NCBI GenBank assembly: GCA_900545325.1
Contig: UQZE01000075.1
Location: 1-9,915, forward strand
Direction: 5' to 3'
Length of the DNA stretch: 9,915 nt
Source of the DNA: an uncultured Eubacteriales bacterium
Lineage (GTDB): Bacteria > Bacillota > Clostridia > Christensenellales > Borkfalkiaceae
The notes below the pieces were generated by a model. The model saw only the letters and a program-made list of their open reading frames with translations, searched no databases and was not told where the DNA came from. Each line of letters opens with the position of its first letter. The first letter of the stretch is position 1. Shown here in pieces: positions 1 to 7,904 of this stretch. The position numbers were made by a program, and so were the translations under genes.

Positions 1-10
1 CTTCCGATCT
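1..10. other. Probable residual Illumina adapter bases at contig start
   Basis: The first ten bases, CTTCCGATCT, are identical to the 3' end of the standard Illumina adapter (the ...GCTCTTCCGATCT end). Read in the leuA frame they give Ser-Asp-Leu just ahead of Ile-Val-Glu-Ala. LeuA proteins normally have Asp (as in T-D-I-V-E) where this reading gives Leu. The Leu codon CTT spans the last two adapter bases plus one further base, and GAT (Asp) would end in the same T. Both facts fit genomic sequence starting at about base 11. Chance identity over ten bases is possible but unlikely at this exact position. Confidence 0.75.
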
Positions 11-98
11 TATCGTGGAAGCGGCGGTGCGGGCATACGTCGCGGCGGTCAACAACATGATACACGATAAAAATCTCGTGGACGGTGGCGGCGCATGA
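3..98 (+). CDS. leuA: 2-isopropylmalate synthase, C-terminal end only (partial)
   Basis: Only the last 31 codons and the TGA stop are present; the gene runs off the left edge. The readable tail, IVEAAVRAYVAAVNNM followed by a Gly-rich end, resembles the last helix of the LeuA allosteric dimerisation domain (compare T-D-I-V-E-S-S-A-K-A in E. coli LeuA). The full enzyme would condense acetyl-CoA with 2-oxoisovalerate to 2-isopropylmalate, the first committed step to leucine, and is usually inhibited by leucine through this C-terminal domain. The first two or three codons are probably adapter rather than gene. The stop overlaps the cimA start as ATGA, so the two genes are likely translationally coupled. 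The assignment rests on this short tail plus the leuC-leuD-leuB genes downstream. A citramalate synthase paralogue is the main alternative, but cimA itself follows immediately. Confidence 0.75.
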   Translation, partial: SDLIVEAAVRAYVAAVNNMIHDKNLVDGGGA

Positions 99-1669
99 AA
101 AAGATTACCATACTCGATTCCACTTTGCGCGACGGCGCGCAGGCGGAGGGAATATCCTTTTCGGTGAGCGATAAAATAAATATCTGTCTGGCGCTCGACG
201 AGCTGGGCGTTTCCTTTATCGAAGCGGGCAACCCCTTTTCCAACCCGAAGGATATAGAATTTTTCAAAGCGGCGGCGGGGCTGAAACTGAAAAACGCCGT
301 GCTCACCGCGTTCGGTTCCACGCGGCGCAAGAACGCGAAGTGCGCGGAGGACGCAAACCTGAACGCCCTCGCGGCGGCCGGCACCGAAGCCGTGAGCATT
401 TTCGGAAAGTCCTGGGACTTCCACGTAACGGACATACTGAAGGCGACGAAAGAGGAAAACCTCGCCATGATCGGCGAGTCCGTGGCCTATCTCAAGGCTT
501 TGGGCAAAACGGTCGTCTACGACGCGGAACATTTTTTCGACGGATATAAAAACAACAGGGAATACGCCCTGCAGACGGTGCGGGCTGCGGCCGCCGCGGG
601 CGCGGACGTCGTGTCGCTCTGCGATACGAACGGCGGGTGTTTCCCGAGCGAGATCGCCGAGGCCGTCAGGGCGGTGAAAGCGGCGATCTCCTGCCCCGTC
701 GGCGTGCATGCGCACGACGATACGGGCTGCGGCGTGGCGAATTCCGTGGAAGCCGTTCTCGCGGGGGCGGAGCACGTGCAGGGCACGCTCGTCGGCTACG
801 GCGAACGCTGCGGAAACGCCAACCTTTCCGCCATCATACCGGATCTGCAGCTGAAATGCGGCGTTGCCTGCGTGGCGGGCGACCTTAAAAATCTGACGGA
901 GATCGCGCGGCGCGTAGCGGAAATTTCCAACGTGCGGCTGAACCGCGGCATGCCGTACGTCGGCAAATCGGCGTTTACCCACAAGGCGGGAATGCATATC
1001 GACGGCGTGAACAAATCGAGCCGCTCCTTCGAGCACGTTTCCCCCGAAGAAGTGGGCAACGAACGCCGCTTTCTGATGAGCGAGGTCGCGGGGCGCAGCA
1101 CGGTGCTCGGCAAGATACAAAAAGTAGACCCGTCTGTAAAAAAAGACGACCCCGTTACGGCGAAAATTATCGAAAAGATCAAGGAAATGGAATACAAGGG
1201 CTATCAGTTCGAGGGCGCGGACGCCTCTTTCGAACTGCTGGTCAGAAAACAGCTGGGCGCGTACAAGCCTTACTTTTCCATCGAAAAGTTCAAGACCATC
1301 GGCGAACAGCGCGCGGGAGAGGATTTCGCGCCTGCGGCGGCGATCGTCAAGGTCTGCGTGAACGGCAGTTCGGAGATCACGGGCGCGGAGGGCAACGGCC
1401 CCGTGAACGCGCTGGACGTGGCGCTGAGAAAGGCGCTCGAAAGGTTTTATCCCTCGCTCAAAGAATTTGCGCTGACCGACTACAAGGTCAGAATTCTGGA
1501 CAGCAGGGAAACGAGCTCTGCGGTAACGCGCGTGCTCGTGGAATGCAGCGACAAAAAGGACGTCTGGACGACGGTGGGCGTTTCGAGGGACATCATAGAA
1601 GCCAGTTTGACCGCCCTCGTGGACGCGCTCGAATACAAACTCATAAAAGACGAAGAAAACGCGGAATAA
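95..1669 (+). CDS. cimA: (R)-citramalate synthase
   Basis: Catalyses pyruvate + acetyl-CoA to (R)-citramalate, the entry to isoleucine that bypasses threonine deaminase. At 524 aa it has the usual length of the long bacterial CimA family. The N-terminal TIM-barrel domain (about residues 4-270) opens with DSTLRDGAQAEGISFSV, where R12 and D13 are the catalytic Arg and metal-binding Asp of the DRE-TIM metallolyases. The metal-binding HAH is H205/H207 in GVHAHDDTG. Residues about 385-515 form a LeuA-type regulatory dimer domain, including GNGPVNALDVALRKAL and a VSRDIIEASLTALVDAL tail like that of LeuA. GISFSV after the TLRDG motif and SNPKD near residue 50 point to CimA rather than LeuA or homocitrate synthase. 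The start is fixed by the ATGA overlap with leuA and by the conserved first strand beginning at once. There is no good Shine-Dalgarno, only GGTGG, so translation probably depends on ribosomes finishing leuA. Allosteric control by isoleucine is known for some family members and is only inferred here. Confidence 0.93.
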   Translation: MKKITILDSTLRDGAQAEGISFSVSDKINICLALDELGVSFIEAGNPFSNPKDIEFFKAAAGLKLKNAVLTAFGSTRRKNAKCAEDANLNALAAAGTEAVSIFGKSWDFHVTDILKATKEENLAMIGESVAYLKALGKTVVYDAEHFFDGYKNNREYALQTVRAAAAAGADVVSLCDTNGGCFPSEIAEAVRAVKAAISCPVGVHAHDDTGCGVANSVEAVLAGAEHVQGTLVGYGERCGNANLSAIIPDLQLKCGVACVAGDLKNLTEIARRVAEISNVRLNRGMPYVGKSAFTHKAGMHIDGVNKSSRSFEHVSPEEVGNERRFLMSEVAGRSTVLGKIQKVDPSVKKDDPVTAKIIEKIKEMEYKGYQFEGADASFELLVRKQLGAYKPYFSIEKFKTIGEQRAGEDFAPAAAIVKVCVNGSSEITGAEGNGPVNALDVALRKALERFYPSLKEFALTDYKVRILDSRETSSAVTRVLVECSDKKDVWTTVGVSRDIIEASLTALVDALEYKLIKDEENAE

Positions 1670-1685
1670 AAGGAGGATTTGAAAA

Positions 1686-2945
1686 ATGGGAATGACAATG
1701 ACGCAGAAAATTCTGGCGCGGCATGCGGGACTTTCCGAAGTGAAAGCGGGGCAGCTTATCGAAGCGGACGTCGACTTGGTGCTCGGCAACGACATCACCT
1801 CGCCCGTCGCGGTTACGGAATTTCAGAAATTCGGCACGGATAAGGTCTTCGATAAGGACAAGGTCGCGATCGTGCCCGATCACTTTACCCCGAACAAGGA
1901 CATCAAGGCGGCGGAGCAATGCAAGTATATCCGCGAATTCGCCAAAAAAATGGATATCACCAACTATTTCGAGATAGGCGAGGTGGGCATAGAACACGCG
2001 CTGATTCCCGAAAAGGGCTTGGTGGTCGCGGGCGATCTCGTGATCGGCGCGGACTCGCACACCTGCACCTACGGCGCGCTCGGCGCGTTCTCGACGGGCG
2101 TGGGCAGCACGGATATGGCGGCGGGCATGGCCACGGGCAAGGCGTGGTTCAAGGTTCCCGGAGCCATCCGTTTCAACCTGACGGGCGAACTGACGGGCTG
2201 GGTGAGCGGCAAGGACGTCATTCTGCACATCATCGGCATGATCGGCGTGGACGGCGCGCTCTATAAGAGCATGGAATTCGGCGGGCCGGGGATGAAATCG
2301 CTCTCGATGGACGATCGGCTCTGCATGGCGAACATGGCGATCGAGGCGGGCGCGAAAAACGGCATCTTCGAAGTGGACGAAAAGACGATAGAATATATCA
2401 AGGAACATTCAAACAGGGAATTCGCGGCGTATCGGGCGGACGAGGACGCGGTGTACGACGCGGTGTACGAAATAAACCTTTCCGAAGTGAAGGAAACGGT
2501 CGCTTTCCCGCACCTGCCCGACAATACCCGCACGATAGACGAAGTGGGCGACGTGCCCGTAGACCAGGTAGTCATCGGCTCGTGCACGAACGGGCGCATT
2601 TCCGATCTCCGCGTGGCGGCGTCCATTCTGAAAGGGCGGCACGTGAAAAAGGGCGTGCGCACCATCATCATACCCGGCACGCAGAAAATTTACAAGCAGG
2701 CGGTGAAGGAAGGGCTCGTCGATATCTTTATCGACGCGGGCGCCATCTTTTCGTTCCCGACCTGCGGGCCGTGTCTGGGCGGGCATCTCGGCATTCTCGC
2801 CAAGGGCGAGCGCGCCGTATCCACGACCAACAGAAATTTCGTCGGCCGCATGGGACACGTCGAATCGGAAGTATATCTCGCCAGCCCCGCGGTGGCGGCG
2901 GCGAGCGCGGTTACGGGCAGGATTTCTTCGCCCGAAGAACTTTAA
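1686..2945 (+). CDS. leuC: 3-isopropylmalate dehydratase (isopropylmalate/citramalate isomerase) large subunit
   Basis: Large subunit of the aconitase-family isomerase that converts 2-isopropylmalate to 3-isopropylmalate and, where CimA is used, (R)-citramalate to 3-methylmalate. The three cysteines that hold the [4Fe-4S] cluster are visible: C300 in GSCTNGR, and C360 and C363 in TCGPCLGGH. The substrate-channel motif GADSHTCTYGALGAFSTGVG lies at about residues 118-140. At 419 aa it belongs to the short, archaeal-like class rather than the roughly 466-aa E. coli type, and it is paired with an equally short LeuD. AGGAGG (1671-1676) is nine bases before ATG, and the gene starts 16 bases after cimA. 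The neighbours imply that one LeuCD serves both leucine and isoleucine synthesis; that dual use is inferred from context and from characterised archaeal examples. Cytoplasmic, oxygen-sensitive cluster expected. Confidence 0.95.
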   Translation: MGMTMTQKILARHAGLSEVKAGQLIEADVDLVLGNDITSPVAVTEFQKFGTDKVFDKDKVAIVPDHFTPNKDIKAAEQCKYIREFAKKMDITNYFEIGEVGIEHALIPEKGLVVAGDLVIGADSHTCTYGALGAFSTGVGSTDMAAGMATGKAWFKVPGAIRFNLTGELTGWVSGKDVILHIIGMIGVDGALYKSMEFGGPGMKSLSMDDRLCMANMAIEAGAKNGIFEVDEKTIEYIKEHSNREFAAYRADEDAVYDAVYEINLSEVKETVAFPHLPDNTRTIDEVGDVPVDQVVIGSCTNGRISDLRVAASILKGRHVKKGVRTIIIPGTQKIYKQAVKEGLVDIFIDAGAIFSFPTCGPCLGGHLGILAKGERAVSTTNRNFVGRMGHVESEVYLASPAVAAASAVTGRISSPEEL

Positions 2946-2957
2946 GGAGGTTTCGCA

Positions 2958-3452
2958 ATGAAAGCACAAGGCAAAGTATTCCGTTATAAAGACAACGTCG
3001 ATACCGACGTCATCATACCCGCGAGGTATCTGAATACCTCCGTTCCGTCCGAACTCGCCAAACATTGCATGGAGGATATCGACAAGGATTTCGTCAATAA
3101 CGTGCAGGCGGGCGATATCATCGTCGCGGACAAGAACTTCGGCTGCGGCTCTTCGAGAGAACACGCGCCCATCGCCATCAAGGCTTCGGGAATAAGCTGC
3201 GTTATCGCCTCCACGTTCGCGCGCATCTTCTACCGCAACTCCATCAATATCGGCCTGCCGATCATCGAGTGCGAGGAGGCCGTCAAGGGCATCAAGGCGG
3301 GGGATACCGTGTCCGTCGATTTCGATACGGGCTTAATCACAAACGAAACCACGGGGAAGACCTTTCAGGGCGAACCGTACCCCGAATTCATGCAGAATAT
3401 CATCAAGGCGGGCGGACTGATCCCGTACATCAACGCGAAAAACAAGAAATAA
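2958..3452 (+). CDS. leuD: 3-isopropylmalate dehydratase (isopropylmalate/citramalate isomerase) small subunit
   Basis: Swivel-domain partner of LeuC. The conserved NVDTDVIIPARYL segment (residues 13-25) and the catalytic-loop motif GCGSSREHAP (62-71) are intact, followed by STFARIFYRNSINIGLP, typical of the family. At 164 aa it is the short form, about 35 residues shorter than the E. coli-type subunit, matching the short LeuC. The loop after PAR reads Y24-L25-N26-T27. In methanogen homologues this loop affects substrate choice, so its state bears on whether the complex takes citramalate, isopropylmalate or both. The leuC stop runs directly into the Shine-Dalgarno (TAAGGAGG, 2943-2950), with ATG seven bases further on. 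That arrangement favours re-initiation and matched amounts of the two subunits. Confidence 0.95.
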   Translation: MKAQGKVFRYKDNVDTDVIIPARYLNTSVPSELAKHCMEDIDKDFVNNVQAGDIIVADKNFGCGSSREHAPIAIKASGISCVIASTFARIFYRNSINIGLPIIECEEAVKGIKAGDTVSVDFDTGLITNETTGKTFQGEPYPEFMQNIIKAGGLIPYINAKNKK

Positions 3453-3462
3453 GGAGGTCGCT

Positions 3463-4527
3463 ATGAATTTCAATATCGTAACCGTCCCCGGCGACGGGAT
3501 AGGGCCGGACGTTATCGGCGAGGCGGTAAACGTTCTGAACGCCGTCGGCAAAAAATACGGGCACGTTTTCAATTTTACGGAAAAGGCGGCGGGCGGCGTC
3601 GCCATAGATACTTACGGCTGTCCCCTGCCGCAGGACACCGTTGACGCCTGCAAAAAGTCCGACTCCGTGCTGCTCGGCGCGGTGGGCGGTCCGAAATGGG
3701 ATCATTTGGGCGGCAACGACCGCCCCGAAAAGGCGCTTTTGGGGCTGCGCGGCGAGCTGGGGCTCTTCGCCAACCTGCGCCCCGCTCTGCTTCACAAGCA
3801 GCTGAAGGACGCCTGCCCGTTGAAACCGGAGATCATCGGCGATTCCCTCGATATACTTATCGTGCGCGAACTGACGGGCGGCTTGTATTTCGGCGAGCGC
3901 GGCAGAAACGAAAACAACACCGCGGCGTTCGACACGCTGCGTTACAGCGAGAAAGAGATAGAACGCGTGCTCCGCGTCGGCTTTGCCGCCGCCTTGAAGC
4001 GCAGAAAAAAGGTAACGGTGGTCGATAAGGCGAACATTTTGGAAACTTCGCGTTTCTGGCGGGAGGTTACGGCGCGCGTGGCGAAGGACTATCCCGAAGT
4101 GGAGGTGAACTTCCTTTACGTGGACAACTGCTCCATGCAGCTGATACGCAATCCGCACCAGTTCGACGTCATCATTACGGAAAACATGTTCGGCGACATA
4201 CTGTCGGACGAAGCGAGCATGCTCACGGGCTCGATCGGCATGCTGGCGTCCGCGAGCTTGGGGGAAAGCAAGCTCGGCATGTACGAACCCATTCACGGTT
4301 CCGCGCCCGACATCGCGGGGCAGGACCTTGCAAACCCGATCGCTACCGTGCTTTCGGCGGCCATGATGCTCCGCTATTCTTTCGATCTGGAAGAAGAGGC
4401 GCAGGCGATAGAAAGCGCCGTAACAAAGGTGCTCGACGAGGGCTACCGCACGGGCGACATTTATTCCGAAGGCTGCAAAAAGGTGGGGACCAAAGAGATG
4501 GGGCGCCTTATAGCCGAAAGGATCTGA
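3463..4527 (+). CDS. leuB: 3-isopropylmalate dehydrogenase (probably also 3-methylmalate dehydrogenase)
   Basis: Oxidatively decarboxylates 3-isopropylmalate to 2-oxoisocaproate with NAD+. In the citramalate route it would likewise turn 3-methylmalate into 2-oxobutyrate. At 354 aa it has the usual bacterial length. Active-site residues are all in place: R135-E136 and Y142 in RELTGGLYFGE, K189 in VDKANILETSRFWRE, and the metal-binding aspartates D221 (VDNC), D245 and D249 (NMFGDILSDEASML). EPIHGSAPDIAGQDLANP near residue 270 is the NAD-binding signature; Asp after GSAP marks NAD rather than NADP use. The dinucleotide-fold start VPGDGIGPDV confirms the N-terminus. TAAGGAGG joins the leuD stop to the ribosome-binding site, with the ATG six bases beyond. 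Homologous tartrate/malate or isocitrate dehydrogenases are excluded by the operon and the RELTGG motif. Confidence 0.96.
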   Translation: MNFNIVTVPGDGIGPDVIGEAVNVLNAVGKKYGHVFNFTEKAAGGVAIDTYGCPLPQDTVDACKKSDSVLLGAVGGPKWDHLGGNDRPEKALLGLRGELGLFANLRPALLHKQLKDACPLKPEIIGDSLDILIVRELTGGLYFGERGRNENNTAAFDTLRYSEKEIERVLRVGFAAALKRRKKVTVVDKANILETSRFWREVTARVAKDYPEVEVNFLYVDNCSMQLIRNPHQFDVIITENMFGDILSDEASMLTGSIGMLASASLGESKLGMYEPIHGSAPDIAGQDLANPIATVLSAAMMLRYSFDLEEEAQAIESAVTKVLDEGYRTGDIYSEGCKKVGTKEMGRLIAERI

Positions 4528-4539
4528 CGGAGTGAGAAA

Positions 4540-6195
4540 ATGAACAGCGACAAAGCGAAAAAAGGACCGGACAAGGCGGCGCACCGTTCGCTCATGAAGG
4601 CGCTCGGCTTTACCGACGAGGAGATGAAACTGCCGCTTATCGGCGTCGTTTCGGCGCAGAGCGACATCATTCCCGGCCATACCGAACTCAATAAAATAGC
4701 GGAGGCCGTCAAGGCGGGCGTTCGGCTCGCGGGCGGCAATCCCGTTACCGTGCCCGCCATCGGCGTGTGCGACGGCATCGCTATGGGGCACGAGGGGATG
4801 AAATATTCCCTCGTTACGAGAGAACTCATCGCCGATTCCATCGAATGCCTCGCCAAGGCGCACGCATTCGACGCCATGGTGCTCGTGCCGAACTGCGACA
4901 AGATCGTGCCGGGTATGCTCATGGCGGCGGCGCGCGTGAATATTCCCGCCATCGTCTGTTCGGGCGGTCCGATGCTCAACGGCTTCATCAAGGGCGAACG
5001 CATCAGCGTAACCGAGATGTTCGAGGCGGCGGGCGCCGTGAAGAGCGGCAGGATCAAGGAGGAAGAACTCTGCGAATACGAAAGCGCCGCCTGCCCGACG
5101 TGCGGTTCGTGCGCGGGCATGTTCACGGCGAATTCCATGAACTGCGTTACCGAGGCGCTCGGCATGGCGCTCGGCGGCAACGGCACCGTGCCCATGGTAT
5201 ATTCCGAACGGCTCAGGCTTGCCAAGCTTACGGGCATGAAGATCATGGAACTTTTGGAAAAAGACATACGTCCCCGCGATATTCTCACCGAAAAGGCCTT
5301 TGAAAACGCGTTTACGGTGGATATGGCGCTGGGGTGCAGCACCAACACCGTGCTGCATATCCCCGCGATCGCGAAGGAGGCGGGCGTAAAGATAGACCTT
5401 TCCATGATCAACGAGATCAGCGAAAAGACGCCTAACGTCTGCAAACTCGCGCCTGCGGGCAGGCATTTCATGGTAGATCTTTATCATGCGGGCGGCGTGT
5501 ACGCGGTGATGAAACAGCTTGCGGACGGCGGGCTTTTGCACACCGACCTCGTTACGGATACGGGCAGAACGGTGGGCGAAAACATTGCGGCTGCGCGCGT
5601 TAAGGACGCAAGCGTCATCCGTCCCCTAAACGAACCGTATTCAAAGACGGGCGGTCTCGCCATTCTGAAAGGTAACCTCGCGCCGAACGGCTGCGTGGTC
5701 AAGCGCAGCGCGGTCGCGCCGGAAATGCTCGTCAATACGGGCTCGGCGGTCGTGTTCGACAGCGAGGAAGAGGCGATAAAGGGCATTACGGGCGGTGCGG
5801 TCAAGGCGGGCGACGTGGTCGTGATCCGCTATGAAGGGCCGAAGGGCGGCCCCGGCATGCGCGAAATGCTCATGCCTACGGCCACCATCTGCGGCATGGG
5901 ACTGGATAAGACGGTTGCCCTTATCACGGACGGCAGGTTTTCGGGCGCTACGCGCGGCGCGGCGATCGGGCACGTTTCGCCCGAAGCGGCTGTCGGCGGG
6001 CCGATCGCCCTTGTGAAAAACGGCGACAAGATCGCCATCGACATGAAAAATTACAGCGTGAACCTTCTCGTGAGCGACGAGGAACTGGAAAAACGCAGAA
6101 AGAGTTTTACGCCCGTCGTACACGAAACGAGCGGATATCTGAGCCGCTACGCGCGGCTGGTATCCTCGGCGGACGAGGGCGCTGTGCTGAAATAA
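4540..6195 (+). CDS. ilvD: Dihydroxyacid dehydratase
   Basis: Dehydrates 2,3-dihydroxyisovalerate and 2,3-dihydroxy-3-methylvalerate to the 2-oxoacid precursors of valine/leucine and isoleucine. At 551 aa it matches the shorter Bacillota form, lacking the roughly 50-residue insert of E. coli IlvD. Visible motifs are HRSL near the N-terminus, VCDGIAMGHEGMKYSL, NCDKIVPGMLMAAAR with C119, CPTCGSCAGMFTANSMNC with C185, C188 and C191, and DGRFSG with the catalytic-base candidate S468. Where some [2Fe-2S] dehydratases have Cys in the PC-N-x-H motif, this one has IIPGH, as in the E. coli and B. subtilis enzymes; the cluster type cannot be settled from sequence alone. IGVVSAQSDIIPGH resembles clostridial homologues. 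A weaker GGAG (4529-4532) is seven bases before ATG, and the gene starts 12 bases after leuB. Sugar-acid dehydratases (Edd-like) are close relatives, but the context decides. Confidence 0.95.
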   Translation: MNSDKAKKGPDKAAHRSLMKALGFTDEEMKLPLIGVVSAQSDIIPGHTELNKIAEAVKAGVRLAGGNPVTVPAIGVCDGIAMGHEGMKYSLVTRELIADSIECLAKAHAFDAMVLVPNCDKIVPGMLMAAARVNIPAIVCSGGPMLNGFIKGERISVTEMFEAAGAVKSGRIKEEELCEYESAACPTCGSCAGMFTANSMNCVTEALGMALGGNGTVPMVYSERLRLAKLTGMKIMELLEKDIRPRDILTEKAFENAFTVDMALGCSTNTVLHIPAIAKEAGVKIDLSMINEISEKTPNVCKLAPAGRHFMVDLYHAGGVYAVMKQLADGGLLHTDLVTDTGRTVGENIAAARVKDASVIRPLNEPYSKTGGLAILKGNLAPNGCVVKRSAVAPEMLVNTGSAVVFDSEEEAIKGITGGAVKAGDVVVIRYEGPKGGPGMREMLMPTATICGMGLDKTVALITDGRFSGATRGAAIGHVSPEAAVGGPIALVKNGDKIAIDMKNYSVNLLVSDEELEKRRKSFTPVVHETSGYLSRYARLVSSADEGAVLK

Positions 6196-6210
6196 AATAA
6201 AGGAGCGGAT

Positions 6211-7899
6211 ATGGAAAAAGCGAAGATGTTGAGCGGCGCCCGCATTTTGCTGGAATGTCTTGTCGAACAGGGCGTAGATACCGTTTTCGGTTACCCGGGC
6301 GGTACAATTTTGAATATTTACGACGAACTTTATAAGATGAACGGCGGGATCAAGCACTATCTCACCGCCCACGAGCAGGGCGCGGCGCACGCGGCGGACG
6401 GTTACGCCAGGGCGACGGGCAAGGTCGGCGTATGCTTCGCGACTTCCGGCCCGGGCGCGACCAACCTCGTTACGGGCATCGCCACCGCCTATATGGATTC
6501 CATTCCCGTCGTGGCGATCACGTGCAACGTGGCGAAAAACCTGCTCGGCCGCGATACGTTTCAGGAAGTGGACATCACGGGCATCACCATGCCCATTACA
6601 AAACACAATTATATCGTGAGCGACGTGCGCGAGCTTGCGGACACCGTGCGCGAGGCCTTTTACATCGCAAAGGAAGGCCGCCCCGCGCCCGTGCTCATAG
6701 ACATCACCAAGGATGCGACCGCGCAGATGTGCGAGTATACGCCCAAGGCGCCGCGCGAATACAAGCCGAAAAAATTTACTGCGGAGCGCGATCTCGAAAA
6801 GGCCGTGGAGATGCTGAACGCGGCGAAACGCCCCTTTGTGGTGAGCGGCGGCGGCGTGATAACCTCCGGCGCGGACAAAGAGCTTTACGAATTTGCGGAA
6901 AAGCTCAACTGCCCCGTTGCGTCCACAATGATGGGGCTGGGTTCCTACCCGACCACGGCGGAAAAATTCACGGGCATGATCGGCATGCACGGTACGAAAG
7001 CCTCAAATCTCGGCATCAACAACGCCGACGTGGTTGTGGCGGTCGGCATGCGCTTTTCCGACAGAGTAACCTCGGACACCGCGCGTTTCGTCAATAATGC
7101 GAAAATCATCCATATCGACGTGGATGCTGCGGAAATCCGCAAGAACGTGAAGATCACGCAGGAACTTGTGGGCGACGCAAAGGAAGTGCTCAAAGCGCTC
7201 AACGCGCGCATTAAGCCGATCGGCGACGGCGCGTATCTGAAGGAAATCGCCGCATACAAGGCTGACTTCCCGCATAAAGATAATGAAAGCGCGCCGCTCA
7301 ACCCCGAATATATATTGAAGAAAATATACGAATTTACCGACGATAAAGCCGTTATTACGACCGAGGTAGGGCAGAACCAGCTTTGGACGGCGCAGTTCGG
7401 CAAATATTTGCGGCCGAGAACGCTTATTACTTCGGGCGGTCTCGGAACGATGGGATTCGGTACGGGGGCGGCAATGGGCGCAAAAGTCGCGCTCAAAGAC
7501 GAATATCCCGTAATCGCCATTGCGGGCGACGGCAGTTTCAGAATGAACTGCAACGAGCTCTGCACTCTGCAGCATTACAACATTCCCGTGATCATTGTGA
7601 TCATGGACAACCATGCGCTGGGCAACGTGCGGCAATGGCAGACGATGTTCTACGGCAAGCGTTATTCGGAAACGACGCTCGACCGCGGGCCCGATTTCGT
7701 GAAACTTGCCGAAGCCTACGGCATAGACGGGTACAGGGCGGAAAACAAAGAACAGTTCGATAAAGCTTTGAAAAGCGCGCTCGCAAAAAATCTCCCCGCC
7801 GTGATAGACGCGGAAATAGACATGGACGAGTTCATTCTCCCCATGGTGGCGCCGGGCAATTCCATCAAGGAAATGATGTCGGAAAAACCAAAAAATTGA
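6211..7899 (+). CDS. ilvB: Acetolactate (acetohydroxyacid) synthase, catalytic large subunit
   Basis: Thiamine-diphosphate enzyme that condenses two pyruvates to 2-acetolactate (valine/leucine), or pyruvate with 2-oxobutyrate to 2-aceto-2-hydroxybutyrate (isoleucine). Length 562 aa is normal. The N-terminal PYR domain has the proton-relay Glu E55 in AHEQGAAHAADGYARATG and the phosphate motif SGPGATN. The middle domain (about 190-325) has R281-F-S-D-R, a variant of the RFDDR found in FAD-containing biosynthetic enzymes and absent from catabolic acetolactate synthases. The C-terminal domain has the cofactor motif G439-D-G-S-F ending in D466-N467, then LGNVRQWQ. The first Asn of the usual NN pair is Asp, but N467, at the metal-ligand position, is kept. 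LGNV replaces the common LGMV. AGGAG (6201-6205) lies five bases before ATG. It is the last gene of the operon, and no regulatory small subunit (ilvN/ilvH) follows. Confidence 0.95.
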   Translation: MEKAKMLSGARILLECLVEQGVDTVFGYPGGTILNIYDELYKMNGGIKHYLTAHEQGAAHAADGYARATGKVGVCFATSGPGATNLVTGIATAYMDSIPVVAITCNVAKNLLGRDTFQEVDITGITMPITKHNYIVSDVRELADTVREAFYIAKEGRPAPVLIDITKDATAQMCEYTPKAPREYKPKKFTAERDLEKAVEMLNAAKRPFVVSGGGVITSGADKELYEFAEKLNCPVASTMMGLGSYPTTAEKFTGMIGMHGTKASNLGINNADVVVAVGMRFSDRVTSDTARFVNNAKIIHIDVDAAEIRKNVKITQELVGDAKEVLKALNARIKPIGDGAYLKEIAAYKADFPHKDNESAPLNPEYILKKIYEFTDDKAVITTEVGQNQLWTAQFGKYLRPRTLITSGGLGTMGFGTGAAMGAKVALKDEYPVIAIAGDGSFRMNCNELCTLQHYNIPVIIVIMDNHALGNVRQWQTMFYGKRYSETTLDRGPDFVKLAEAYGIDGYRAENKEQFDKALKSALAKNLPAVIDAEIDMDEFILPMVAPGNSIKEMMSEKPKN

Positions 7900-7904
7900 A
7901 ATAC

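Noticed and set aside
1641..3164. Minus-strand open frames opposite leuC and leuD
   Set aside because: Antisense shadows, His/Arg-rich and without domain signatures, overlapping genes whose active-site motifs are all present on the + strand.
3430..5541. 703-codon open frame on the minus strand across leuB and ilvD
   Set aside because: It is antisense to two well-conserved enzyme genes with complete motifs. Its translation is Arg/His/Ala-rich with no domain and follows from G+C-biased third positions of the real genes.
5641..6990. 449-codon minus-strand open frame across ilvD and ilvB
   Set aside because: Same shadow effect: biased composition, no recognisable motif, no ribosome-binding site, and both sense genes are intact.
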